64,000 nucleotides of DNA from Faecalicatena contorta. Its GTDB lineage: Bacteria > Bacillota > Clostridia > Lachnospirales > Lachnospiraceae. The stretch lies in assembly GCF_021531895.1 (NCBI RefSeq), contig NZ_JAFBIX010000003.1, positions 1-64,000 of the forward strand. Reading direction: 5' to 3'. Under the pieces are notes generated by a model. The model saw only the letters and a program-made list of their open reading frames with translations. It did not search any database and was not told the DNA's origin. The position numbers and the translations under genes are program-made. Below are positions 49,898-58,666 of this stretch, in pieces (position 1 is the stretch's first letter; every line of letters begins with the position of its first letter).

Positions 49898-51054
49898 TGC
49901 TTTTCCCCCTTTGCCTCTTCCAGAATCTGCATCATAATCTCCTGTTCCTCTTCCCCCATCTCTTTTCCCTGCATTTCCTGATAAAAATCCGCAAAACTTT
50001 CCAACGGATCTTTGATGGTCAGCTCTTCATCCAGTTCCTGCAATTTATTCCGTGTTCTGGTATTATCCACACGAACCTCCAGAATATGGCTGAATACCTT
50101 TTCCAATTGTTCTTTTGGCTTATATGGTTCAACTTCATCCGTCAAGGTAATACTGATGTAATCATCCTTTTCCTTCTCTTCTGCCTGCTTCAGGATCTCT
50201 TCAAGCTGCCCCCGCTTCTTCTGTACATCTCGTAATGGATGAAGCGGCAGAAGCTCAATCTGCGGTGATGTTCCCTTTTCCTTCAGCGTCACCACAGAAA
50301 GGGATTTGTGATGACTGCTTTCGCTGACCGAATATTTTAAAAGCGTTCCGCAATAACGAATATGAGACATTCCCACATTCTGTTCTCCGTGGAGATGACC
50401 CAGCGCCACATAATCAAACTCCTTCACACATCCGATATCTATATTGTCAATTCCTCCCACGGAAAACGTCTCAGAATCACAAGTCTGCGGATTGTCTTTA
50501 CCCGTATAGAACTGATGAGAAATCAATACATTTCTTCTATTACAAAAATCAATCTTCTCTCGCTCAATTAAGCATCTTACTGCTTCTGAGTAAGTTTCTG
50601 GGATGTCTTCATCGAACACTTTTCTGACATATGCAGGCTTTAAAAATGGAAGCAAATAAAAATCTATTTCCCCATATTCATCCGTAAGGGTCACTTTTTC
50701 TATATATTCTTCCTGTGTCTTCGGTGCGATTCCAGCCAGATGGATCTGGTGCTTTTTCAATATGCCGGACGCATACTGTAAACGTTCCGCCGAATCATGA
50801 TTTCCACTGATGATCAACACTGTAATCGCCGGTTCAATAGCAGAAAGAGCCGTCAAAAACTCGTCAAATATACTGACCGCTTCCGCTGAAGGAACCGATT
50901 TGTCATAGATATCTCCGGCAATAATAATCGAATCCGGATGTATCAGCTCTGCATAATCTATGACTTCGCCCAGAATCTTTTCCTGGTCTTCTCTTAAGTT
51001 ATAATGATGAAGCTGCCTGCCAATATGCAAGTCAGACAAATGAAAAAACTTCAT
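49894..51054 (-). CDS. sbcD: Exonuclease subunit SbcD (Mre11-like)
   Basis: A 386-residue calcineurin-like nuclease, partner of SbcC. Metal-binding motifs are FFHLSDLHIGRQLHHYNLRE, IIAGDIYDKSVPSAE, LIISGNHDSAERLQYA, LISHQFYTG and YVALGHLHGEQN. Length is normal. The C-terminal part (about 285-386) holds the capping region that contacts SbcC. AAAGGA precedes the ATG. It is divergent from the YkgJ-like gene. Confidence 0.95.
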   Translation of the reverse strand: MKFFHLSDLHIGRQLHHYNLREDQEKILGEVIDYAELIHPDSIIIAGDIYDKSVPSAEAVSIFDEFLTALSAIEPAITVLIISGNHDSAERLQYASGILKKHQIHLAGIAPKTQEEYIEKVTLTDEYGEIDFYLLPFLKPAYVRKVFDEDIPETYSEAVRCLIEREKIDFCNRRNVLISHQFYTGKDNPQTCDSETFSVGGIDNIDIGCVKEFDYVALGHLHGEQNVGMSHIRYCGTLLKYSVSESSHHKSLSVVTLKEKGTSPQIELLPLHPLRDVQKKRGQLEEILKQAEEKEKDDYISITLTDEVEPYKPKEQLEKVFSHILEVRVDNTRTRNKLQELDEELTIKDPLESFADFYQEMQGKEMGEEEQEIMMQILEEAKGEKQ

Positions 51055-51144
51055 AAAAACGAATCCTTTCTATTTACATCTGAAACCATCTTACACTATA
51101 ATCTTCTTATCTAGCAAGAAAAGATTATATCAGGAGAAATAACC

Positions 51145-51816
51145 ATGTTAAGAAACATTGATCTAAATGAAATATCTGATGGAAAGCTCTATGGAATCAA
51201 CGACATGGTCAAGGCTGACTGCGGCGGCTGTCATGGATGTTCCGCCTGCTGTCATGACATGGGAACTTCCATTATCCTTGATCCATTGGATGTCTTCCGC
51301 ATAACCACAGGTCTTCAAAAATCATTTGAAGAATTACTAGATGGCTTTCTAGAGTTGAATGTTGTAGACGGAATTATCCTTCCCAATCTTAGGATGAGCG
51401 GAAATGATAAAGCATGCGCATTTCTTGACCAGAATCAACGATGCAGCATCCACGCCATCCGCCCGGGTATCTGTCGGATCTTTCCTCTGGGACGATTTTA
51501 CCAGAATCATTCTTTCCAATACATTCTTCAGGTTCACGAATGTCCGAAACCAAACAAAAGCAAGGTAAAAGTCCGTAAATGGATCGACACAGAAGACAGC
51601 CGCCGTTACGAGAAGTATATCAACGACTGGCATTATTATCTCAAAGACCTGCAGGAATACATTCAAACTGCCAAAAACGATTCTGAGCAAAAAACAATCA
51701 GTATGTATCTGTTAAAACAATTCTTCCTGCTGCCATTTCAAACATCGCAGGATTTTTATGAACAATTTTACTCCAGACTGGAAGAAGCCATGGCATATAC
51801 AGATCAATTTCTGTAG
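51145..51816 (+). CDS. YkgJ-family cysteine-cluster protein
   Basis: A 223-residue protein of the YkgJ/UPF0153 family, thought to bind zinc or an iron-sulfur centre through a cysteine cluster. The cluster is DCGGCHGCSACCHDMG near residue 30, followed by IILDPLDVFRI, and by CAFLDQNQRCSIHAIRPGIC and RIFPLGR around residues 90-115. The C-terminal half is helical and has no known domain. AGGAG lies 8 bases before the ATG. The biological role of the family is not established. Confidence 0.85.
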   Translation: MLRNIDLNEISDGKLYGINDMVKADCGGCHGCSACCHDMGTSIILDPLDVFRITTGLQKSFEELLDGFLELNVVDGIILPNLRMSGNDKACAFLDQNQRCSIHAIRPGICRIFPLGRFYQNHSFQYILQVHECPKPNKSKVKVRKWIDTEDSRRYEKYINDWHYYLKDLQEYIQTAKNDSEQKTISMYLLKQFFLLPFQTSQDFYEQFYSRLEEAMAYTDQFL

Positions 51817-51864
51817 TCCATGGCTTCACGCCTATCCCTTCTTTAACTTATCATTCATTTTCAT

Positions 51865-52755
51865 CTACAATTCAAACTCTTCCAACAACTTCTTTTGATA
51901 TTCCTCATTGCCTGCTGCTTTTACAATATCTTCCGTACGATTTTGCTCTGCAAGCAACTGGTTCAGTCGGTTAAGACGCTGTGTTGCTAATACCTTACCT
52001 TTTGCCATTCCAGCGGCCTCGCCCTCTTCGTATCCCTCGGCACGTGTCTGACGCATATGTCTCTCTTCATCATATTCGTAGATACTCATTCGTTTCGCCT
52101 CCGCTCTGTTCTTCGACAGGAATTCTGACAGAATTCCTTCTTTGATACATTCTGTTATCGCTTGCTCCACAGCATCCTCCAGTGACATTCTATCTGCATA
52201 TTCCCGTACTCTTGCCGTATACAGGGAATAATCCTTTAATGTTTTGCATGCATTCAACAATTCCGGATTATAATCCGGATTGATATTTAACATAAGCGCC
52301 GTTAACTCTAGAGAAATTTCATCTTCCTTAACGCTGTACATGTCTGACAACTTCAGAATCATTCGATCTGGAAATGGGTCTCTTCCGTTATAAAAGATTA
52401 AAAATCGAGGCGGTGGTATATTGATAACCTTTCGCCCATACAGATTCTCGTTCTTTGTAATATTCGCATAGATGTCTGATACATACAGTAAATACCGAAG
52501 TGGCAGATTCGGACTGTAAGTTGACTGGTGTTCATACAATGACAGTCTGGAATCAATGATAAAAGATACATCGTTCTTCATGGACATATAAATAGCATTT
52601 TGCAAAGTGTTGATTTCCAACAATTCAGGGATATCATAATCTGTTTTGTTGACTGCATTATACAAGGCAAGCAATTCTTTTTTGTCACTGAATATCATCT
52701 CAAAGATACGGGCTTTGTAGATGCGGTTTGAAGTAACTGTTCCTGTCTGTTCCAT
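51865..52755 (-). CDS. Rpn-family recombination-promoting nuclease / PD-(D/E)XK putative transposase
   Basis: A 296-residue Rpn-type protein. The nuclease core is visible at DVSFIIDSRLSLYEHQST (D...E-H-Q-S), followed by PLRYLLYVSDIYA and FLIFYNGRDPFPD. The C-terminal part holds GYEEGEAAGMAKGK, which family members share. E. coli Rpn proteins promote RecA-independent recombination and carry DNA endonuclease activity. AAGGAGG lies 7 bases before the ATG at 52755; the frame extends a further 30 codons upstream, but that stretch carries a separate short ORF in another frame. Copy number in the genome is probably above one, as is usual in Lachnospiraceae. Confidence 0.85.
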   Translation of the reverse strand: MEQTGTVTSNRIYKARIFEMIFSDKKELLALYNAVNKTDYDIPELLEINTLQNAIYMSMKNDVSFIIDSRLSLYEHQSTYSPNLPLRYLLYVSDIYANITKNENLYGRKVINIPPPRFLIFYNGRDPFPDRMILKLSDMYSVKEDEISLELTALMLNINPDYNPELLNACKTLKDYSLYTARVREYADRMSLEDAVEQAITECIKEGILSEFLSKNRAEAKRMSIYEYDEERHMRQTRAEGYEEGEAAGMAKGKVLATQRLNRLNQLLAEQNRTEDIVKAAGNEEYQKKLLEEFEL

Positions 52756-52772
52756 AAAAAGGCCTCCTTTTT

Positions 52773-52811
52773 CTATTCTTGCAGAGGCTTTTCCAATGCA
52801 TCCTGTTCCAT
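52773..52811 (-). CDS. Possible 12-residue upstream ORF of the Rpn gene
   Basis: ATG at 52811 starts MEQDALEKPLQE and stops at TAG, 5 bases before the AAGGAGG of the Rpn gene. AGAGGA lies about 10 bases before its ATG. Both this peptide and the Rpn protein begin Met-Glu-Gln, so it may be a duplicated 5' end. Coding is uncertain. Confidence 0.3.
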   Translation of the reverse strand: MEQDALEKPLQE

Positions 52812-53000
52812 CCTGGAAATCCTCTGCTGTTATGTGGGTGATCAAGCATTGAGATTTCTAAGATTTTCTGATGATTGAGATGAATTTCAGACGCGTTTCG
52901 CTTAGACTGATAGAAATAAAATGCTCTGTGTGTATTCTAGCATAATGAATTTTGAAATACAACAACTCATACTATTTTATTTTCGACAGTAAAAATTACA

Positions 53001-53026
53001 TCTATACACTACTCTTTAGTGTATCA
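53001..53026 (-). terminator. Weak hairpin at the end of the thrC-like gene
   Basis: ATACACT and AGTGTAT (arms 53018-53024 and 53004-53010, minus sense read from the higher arm) form a 7-bp stem overlapping the stop codon; TTTTTAC follows about ten bases later. Possible weak terminator. Confidence 0.35.
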
Positions 53027-54157
53027 ATTTTTAAAACCATACGAAGTAGCGATCAGCAAAGCCTTTGAGTTTTCTGTTATTTTTTTCTCCTTTACAAGTT
53101 TTTTTACCCCCGCAACAGACAATGCAGAAGATGTTTCTAAATACAATCCGTTTCTCGCCAACTCAGACACCGATATTCCTACATAAGACGCTGGAACAGA
53201 GATTGCATATCCATTACTATTTTTTAATGCCAAATATGATTGTACTGTTACCGTATTGCCTCCAATTGATGGTGTATTTTGGCTATTACCTTCGAATTGT
53301 TTAATGCATTCATCCAAACTCCTAACTTTTTCTAAACGAGGAAATGGTTCTACCGCAACTAACCGTGGCATTTCTTTTATCTTTTCTGCATCAATCAAAT
53401 CTTGAAATCCCTCATATATTCCCCACAACAAATCTCCGCGCGATGTAGGTATCAAAATATACTCTGGAATATCATCCTTCATTTCCTCAAATATCTCATA
53501 AGATATCGTTTTATATCCTTGCACACCAAAACAGCAACTGCCTACTGGAGGAACATTTACATTAGTTGCACTAAACCAATTTTCAGTCTCCATCTCTTCT
53601 CTGATTAATTTCCACCGACTCATTGAATCTTTCGCAATAATTAGTTCCGCACCAGTCGTTTCTATCGCTTTTTTCCAGTGTGAAGCAATGGCATCCGTTA
53701 CAACAATACTACATGATATTTCATTTGCCGCAGCATAACATGCAAGAGAGATTCCTTCGTTACCACTTGAAGCTGCCACAATTTTAGAATACCCCATTTC
53801 TTTTGCTCTCGTTACAATCAAGGGATTCATTCTATCCTTATGAGAACCTGTCGGATTCTGAAACTCACATTTCACATAAAGATTTCTAATTCCTATTTCC
53901 TCTGCAAGACGTGGTATCTCCACAACTGGAGTTGCACCTTCCCCCAGAGAGATAAAATCATCAACCGGAAGCATAGAAATGTACCTTTTCATTCCTTTTT
54001 TCATCGGAAGTATTTTCAGATTTTCTTTATATTTGAATGTCAAACTAGACGGATGCCCTTTATTCAAACAGTCGGGACATCCTAACGGATACTCTCCAAC
54101 AGGTAACTCTGCTCCACATTGAATACAGTACATATATTGAATCTTTTCATTTGTCAC
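53024..54157 (-). CDS. thrC: Threonine synthase-like PLP enzyme
   Basis: A 377-residue fold-type II PLP enzyme. An N-terminal zinc-ribbon-like segment (YCIQCGAELP ... CPDCLNKG) is followed by SLGEGATPVVEIPRLAEEIG and the PLP lysine in FQNPTGSHKDRMNPLIV; the phosphate-binding loop is VAASSGNEGISLACYAA. This layout is that of threonine synthase, which makes threonine from phosphohomoserine. The start is a GTG at 54157, 8 bases after GGAGG. It is not next to hom or lysC, and lies in a region of decayed genes. A related PLP lyase activity cannot be excluded. Confidence 0.75.
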   Translation of the reverse strand: MTNEKIQYMYCIQCGAELPVGEYPLGCPDCLNKGHPSSLTFKYKENLKILPMKKGMKRYISMLPVDDFISLGEGATPVVEIPRLAEEIGIRNLYVKCEFQNPTGSHKDRMNPLIVTRAKEMGYSKIVAASSGNEGISLACYAAANEISCSIVVTDAIASHWKKAIETTGAELIIAKDSMSRWKLIREEMETENWFSATNVNVPPVGSCCFGVQGYKTISYEIFEEMKDDIPEYILIPTSRGDLLWGIYEGFQDLIDAEKIKEMPRLVAVEPFPRLEKVRSLDECIKQFEGNSQNTPSIGGNTVTVQSYLALKNSNGYAISVPASYVGISVSELARNGLYLETSSALSVAGVKKLVKEKKITENSKALLIATSYGFKN

Positions 54158-54232
54158 ATCTAATTCCTCCGTAAAATATTATTCTGCTAGCATTGTAAAG
54201 AAATTATATTTACAATATGAAATTAATTAACC

Positions 54233-54592
54233 TTACAGATACAGTTCCGTCCTCCTGACTGAAACATATGGTTTTTCCTGTCGTATCATCGCAGATTCTT
54301 TCAAATCAATATCTGCATATAGTATCTTCTCGGTATCATCTGCCTTTACTATCGTCTTGCCTTCTGCAGATACCTGAAAGCCTGTATCAGATGCCGCATA
54401 ATAATCCTGTTCATAGAACCTTTCTGCCTGAGCAATATGAACCATTTTCTGGATTCCAAGAATGGTACCTTCCTGATCAATCAATATACTTGCATCATAA
54501 GACTCACCATTTTCTGTAAGGTAGATATTGGGAACTGCCATGATGTGATAATCTCTGCAGGTATCACAAAAAGCTTTTACAATACATTCTTA
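54233..54592 (-). pseudogene. Carbon-nitrogen hydrolase (nitrilase family) relic
   Basis: The frame reads CIVKAFCDTCRDYHIMAVPN, then the GESYDASILIDQEGTILGIQ, KMVHIAQAERFYEQDYYAAS and DTGF segments of a nitrilase-superfamily hydrolase, which keep the catalytic Lys (KMVHI). After DTGFQV it jumps directly to the C-terminal end KILYADIDLKES ... VRRTELYL. The block with the catalytic Cys is missing, as is the N-terminal part with the catalytic Glu, and a stop lies just before the relic. About 120 of the usual 270-300 residues remain, so it cannot be an active enzyme. Confidence 0.75.
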
Positions 54593-54610
54593 AATTATTT
54601 TCACTTTTTC

Positions 54611-55111
54611 TCATATATCTCTCGCATTCTTGAAAGTAATATAAATGTGACTTATTCCAAATATCACACCACTTATGAGTAAAAGGAAATGCCTCAATGC
54701 GATGCCGCTTAGCAGAAATATTCCGATGGGAATAATCGCCAGCGCCATACTCTTCCACAATTTCGGCTCGATAAAATACAGCATCCAGGCAACCCAGTAT
54801 GCAATTAGTAAAAGTACATTTCCTACTCCATACATCAAAAAAGCATTCACAGAACAAAATCCGAATTCCGCAATTCCGATATGAAACACCATAAGAAACA
54901 TGGATGCATATCTTCCAATCTGTTCCATCAGATTCATTCCCTTATTAACTACTTTATTTTCCTGTCCCCGAAAATAAAATGCATAGATAAGATTCGGAAG
55001 TAACATTAATATGATAATGATAAATCCAAAGATATTTATCCAGTTTTCTCCCGTCTGTCCTGCTATAAATACAGATGTCGGTCCATCTGCTCCGCCTATA
55101 GAATAACTCAT
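54611..55111 (-). CDS. Small membrane protein with GGADGPT motif
   Basis: A 166-residue membrane protein with about four to five hydrophobic segments (FGFIIIILMLLPNLIYAFYF; VLLLIAYWVAWMLYF; LAIIPIGIFLLSGIAL; LLISGVIFGISHIYI). It opens SYSIGGADGPTSVFIAG, a motif known from the beta subunits of sodium-pumping decarboxylases, where GGADGPT forms part of the ion site. The rest of the protein does not match those subunits in length. AGAGGTGA precedes the ATG. Function unknown; it lies next to the split MerR-type regulator, which may control it. Confidence 0.65.
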   Translation of the reverse strand: MSYSIGGADGPTSVFIAGQTGENWINIFGFIIIILMLLPNLIYAFYFRGQENKVVNKGMNLMEQIGRYASMFLMVFHIGIAEFGFCSVNAFLMYGVGNVLLLIAYWVAWMLYFIEPKLWKSMALAIIPIGIFLLSGIALRHFLLLISGVIFGISHIYITFKNARDI

Positions 55112-55162
55112 TTTAAATCACCTCTGATCAAGACTCATTATATCATCTAATTCTGTTTTACA

Positions 55163-55681
55163 CTAATCCTTTATGCCATAATACTGATAAATTGCTGAAC
55201 CGATATACTTTGTAATTCCTTTTCCATATTGCTTGTCTGTGGCTTCTTCCATTTGAGAATTGTTTCGGTAATCGTTTGCAACTTCCAACAATAAGGCTCT
55301 CGCATTATCTACTTTAAAAAGACTTTTATAATTTTCTGCCAATCTTTTTACCGCTTCCATTGCCATATCGTTATCTGAATTTTCCATTGCATGGGCAAAT
55401 TGTCTGTAAGTCATATCTATTTCATTTTGCTTCTCAGTAAATTCCTCTTTATCTCCTGTTGACTGCAGACTCGCCTCTATCGCTTTTTCTTTACTTCCAT
55501 ATATTTTAATCAACTGCTCACAGACCTTTTCGTCTTTGAAGTTTTCTGTTACAGTCTGTACGAACTGATCAATATCTCCATACTTCTCTACTATCGTCTT
55601 TTTATCTTCTTCACTCATAACCTCTAATGAATGATGAACTATTTTTTGAATATCGTCATGGTTAAATGCTTCAAAGCTCAT
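55163..55681 (-). CDS. TipAS-like effector domain, separate ORF
   Basis: This covers the C-terminal ligand-binding half of a MerR/TipA-type regulator. It carries MSFEAFNHDDIQKIVHHSLE and YGSKEKAIEASLQ and ends YIGSAIYQYYGIKD, a mostly helical TipAS-type fold that in relatives binds antibiotics. The frame is in register with the HTH ORF but is cut off from it by a TGA. The frame is open from 55768, but AAAGGAGAGGAG lies just before the ATG at 55681, giving a 172-residue product that starts at the domain boundary. In Streptomyces a comparable short form (TipAS) is made from an internal start. It may be real independent expression or the leftover of a nonsense mutation. Confidence 0.65.
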   Translation of the reverse strand: MSFEAFNHDDIQKIVHHSLEVMSEEDKKTIVEKYGDIDQFVQTVTENFKDEKVCEQLIKIYGSKEKAIEASLQSTGDKEEFTEKQNEIDMTYRQFAHAMENSDNDMAMEAVKRLAENYKSLFKVDNARALLLEVANDYRNNSQMEEATDKQYGKGITKYIGSAIYQYYGIKD

Positions 55682-55801
55682 CTTCTCCTCTCCTTTCAAT
55701 ACGTCAGAAATTAATTCAATTATTCCGTTCAGACGGTTACGCTTCATTTCTAACATCCATTTTTGCATTTCGAGAATTTTTCGCTTATCAGCATCAGGAT
55801 T

Positions 55802-56008
55802 TCACATAATTGCTTTTATCTCTGATAATGGAACTTCTAATTCTCTGAAAAACATAATCTGTCGTAATTCCTTCAGCGATTTCTCGTCATACAAACGATA
55901 TCCTGCTTCTGTTAATTTTGCAGGCTTAAGTAAATTAATTTCATCATAATACCGTAATGTTCTTATACTGATTCCTGTCAGCTCCGACACCTCTTTTACT
56001 GTTTTCAT
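55802..56008 (-). CDS. MerR-type DNA-binding domain, ended by in-frame UGA
   Basis: A 68-residue product with the MerR helix-turn-helix: TVKEVSELTGISIRTLRYYD, EINLLKPAKLTEAGYRLYD and LRQIMFFRELEVPLSEIKAI. It ends at TGA exactly where full-length relatives continue into the dimerisation helix; the next codons in the same frame (NPDADKRKILEMQ) are that helix. The dimerisation coiled coil is therefore lost, and a functional dimer is doubtful unless UGA is read through. AAAGGAGG lies 4 bases before the ATG at 56008. Together with the downstream ORF it represents one ancestral gene. Confidence 0.8.
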   Translation of the reverse strand: MKTVKEVSELTGISIRTLRYYDEINLLKPAKLTEAGYRLYDEKSLKELRQIMFFRELEVPLSEIKAIM

Positions 56009-56117
56009 ACTTCCTCCTTTCCTATTCATCGTAAACCGTTACGTTACTGGAGAGTCAAGATGTTTTCTGTTTTTATCTTATCATATTCCTAATAATCCTA
56101 CACCCATTTTCGTGCAT

Positions 56118-56160
56118 AGAAAAATGGCGCAGATAATATCTCTATTACCTACGCCATTTC
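56118..56160 (-). terminator. Terminator of leuS
   Basis: AAATGGCGTAGGTAATA and TATTATCTGCGCCATTT form a 17-bp stem with two G-U pairs around a 4-base loop, followed in minus sense by TTCTATG. It lies about 55 bases past the leuS stop codon. Confidence 0.75.
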
Positions 56161-56214
56161 TTATTACACTTTTCAATTCAAGTACTCTATTTGTCGGAAA
56201 TATTTTCCTTCAAT

Positions 56215-58644
56215 TTATTTCTGTACAATATTGATGATCTTCTTCGGAACATAGATCTCTTTTACAATGGTTCCTGTCAGCTTATCTGCCACTGCTGCTT
56301 TTCCGGCTTCAATTGCATCTTCTTTGGAAACATCTGCTGCCACAGAGATGACTGCTCTGGTCTTACCGTTAATCTGTACCGGAACTTCTATCTCATCATC
56401 TTTCATAGCTTCTTCATCGTAAGTTGGCCATCCGGCACTGAATACACTGCCTTCGTGTCCTAACTGCTCCCAGATCTCTTCTGCAATATGAGGTGCAAAT
56501 GGGGACAGAAGAACTGCCATGATAGACAATGTCTCCTTGTCAATTCCGCCTTCTTTCTTGGCAATCTCAATCAGCTTATTGTTATGCTCCATGAAACCAG
56601 AGATTGCTGTATTCAGGCTGAAGCTTTCCAGACGAGTAGTAATATCATATACCAGTCTGTGACGTTCCTTGATCATCTCTTTGGTAGCTTTTACATCTGC
56701 TTCTTTACTGTCCATTACCAGATTCCACAGACGTTTTAAGAAACGGTTTACACCGTCAATTCCACGGTCATCCCACTCTGCATCTAACTCCGGTGGTCCT
56801 ACGAACAGCTCGTACATTCTCAGAGAATCACATCCGTAATCTCTCACAAGATCATCCGGAGATACCACATTTCCTTTTGATTTGCTCATCTTAATACCAT
56901 TCTTGCCAGTGATCATACCCTGATTGAACAGTTTCTGGAATGGCTCATCAAAATCAATCACACCGATATCGTATAAGAACTTGGTATAGAAACGGGAATA
57001 CAATAAGTGTAATACCGCATGTTCTACACCGCCGATATACATATCTACCGGAAGCATCTCATCTGCTTTTTCTCTGGATACCAGTTCTTTATCATTATGA
57101 TTATCAACATAACGTAAGAAATACCAGGAAGATCCAGCCCACTGAGGCATGGTGTTGGTCTCACGTTTTGCAGGCTTGCCACACTGAGGACAGGTGCAAT
57201 TCACCCACTCATCAATACCTGCAAGTGGTGACTCACCGGTTCCTGTCGGCTCATAGGATTCTACATCTGGCAGACGAAGTGGCAATTCTTCTTCCGGCAC
57301 TGGTACACAGCCACAATCTGGACAATGTACGATCGGAATTGGCTCACCCCAGTAACGCTGACGAGAGAATACCCAGTCACGGAGCTTGTAATTTACAGTT
57401 GCACGTCCAATACCGCGCTCCTCAATGATATGTGGTGCTTCTTTCTTCAGCACTGCAGATTCCATACCATTCCACTCACCGGAATTGATCATTGTTCCGT
57501 TCGCTTCGGTATAAGCTTCCGTCATATTTTCAATTTCTTTTCCATCTTTCGCAATAACCTGAATAATCGGAATGCCAAATTTCGTTGCGAATTCAAAGTC
57601 ACGGTCATCGTGTGCAGGTACACACATGATTGCACCGGTACCATAATCGGCCAGTACATAATCAGACAGCCAGATTGGTGTCTTCTCACCGTTTAACGGA
57701 TTGATTGCATAACTACCTGTGAATACACCTGTCTTCTCTTTATCCTGCATACGATCTACATTAGACTTCATAGATGCATCGTAGATGTATTTCTCAACAG
57801 CCTCTCTGGTCTCATCCGTAGCCAGGCTCTTAGCCAGTTCATGCTCCGGAGCAAGAACCATAAAGGTTGCACCATACAAGGTATCTGGTCTTGTTGTATA
57901 TACCGTAATCTTTTCTTCTCTTCCTTCAACAGGGAAGTCTACTTCTGCACCGTAAGACTTGCCAATCCAGTCAGCCTGCATCTTCTTAACCTTCTCCGGC
58001 CAGTCAAGCTTGTCCAGATCATTTAACAGTCTGTCTGCATATTTAGTAATACGGAGCATCCACTGACGAAGATTCTTCTTCGTAACCTCAGTTCCACAGC
58101 GCTCACATTTTCCATTTACTACTTCCTCATTGGCAAGACCGGTCTTACAAGACGGGCACCAGTTGATTGGAAATTCCTTCTCATAAGCAAGCCCTTCTTT
58201 GAACATCTTTACAAAGATCCACTGCGTCCACTTATAAAAGTCAGGATCTGTTGTATTCACTTCACGATCCCAGTCATACAGTGCCGCAATCTCATTGATC
58301 TGACGCTTGATATTCTTAATATTCTCAGCAGTAGAAATTGCCGGATGTACTCCCATCTTAATGGCATAATTCTCAGCAGGCAGTCCGAACGCGTCCCATC
58401 CCATCGGATGAATGATATAGTATCCCTGCTGCAATTTATATCTGCTCCATACATCAGAGATTACATATCCTCTCCAATGTCCGACATGAAGTCCATTTCC
58501 TGACGGATATGGGAACATATCCAGACAGTAATACTTCTCACGTTTTGTTCCATCTGCATTTTCTTTGACGTTAACAGGATCTTTTTCCCATCTTTCACGC
58601 CACTTCTTCTCAATTGCCTTATGATTATAAGGTACGTTTGACAT
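56215..58644 (-). CDS. leuS: Leucyl-tRNA synthetase
   Basis: An 809-residue class I synthetase charging tRNA-Leu in the cytoplasm. The HIGH motif is PYPSGNGLHVGHWRGYVISD, the KMSKS motif is GIKMSKSKGNVVSPDD, and the editing domain contains VYTTRPDTLYGATFM and AIMCVPAHDDRDFEFA. Zinc-binding cysteines appear in NWCPSCKTG and CERCG. Length is normal for the bacterial form. AGGAGG lies 9 bases before the ATG. Expression is under a leucine T-box about 250 bases upstream, with two 96-bp repeats between. Confidence 0.97.
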   Translation of the reverse strand: MSNVPYNHKAIEKKWRERWEKDPVNVKENADGTKREKYYCLDMFPYPSGNGLHVGHWRGYVISDVWSRYKLQQGYYIIHPMGWDAFGLPAENYAIKMGVHPAISTAENIKNIKRQINEIAALYDWDREVNTTDPDFYKWTQWIFVKMFKEGLAYEKEFPINWCPSCKTGLANEEVVNGKCERCGTEVTKKNLRQWMLRITKYADRLLNDLDKLDWPEKVKKMQADWIGKSYGAEVDFPVEGREEKITVYTTRPDTLYGATFMVLAPEHELAKSLATDETREAVEKYIYDASMKSNVDRMQDKEKTGVFTGSYAINPLNGEKTPIWLSDYVLADYGTGAIMCVPAHDDRDFEFATKFGIPIIQVIAKDGKEIENMTEAYTEANGTMINSGEWNGMESAVLKKEAPHIIEERGIGRATVNYKLRDWVFSRQRYWGEPIPIVHCPDCGCVPVPEEELPLRLPDVESYEPTGTGESPLAGIDEWVNCTCPQCGKPAKRETNTMPQWAGSSWYFLRYVDNHNDKELVSREKADEMLPVDMYIGGVEHAVLHLLYSRFYTKFLYDIGVIDFDEPFQKLFNQGMITGKNGIKMSKSKGNVVSPDDLVRDYGCDSLRMYELFVGPPELDAEWDDRGIDGVNRFLKRLWNLVMDSKEADVKATKEMIKERHRLVYDITTRLESFSLNTAISGFMEHNNKLIEIAKKEGGIDKETLSIMAVLLSPFAPHIAEEIWEQLGHEGSVFSAGWPTYDEEAMKDDEIEVPVQINGKTRAVISVAADVSKEDAIEAGKAAVADKLTGTIVKEIYVPKKIINIVQK

Positions 58645-58666
58645 CTTTCCATTCCTCCTATATTGA

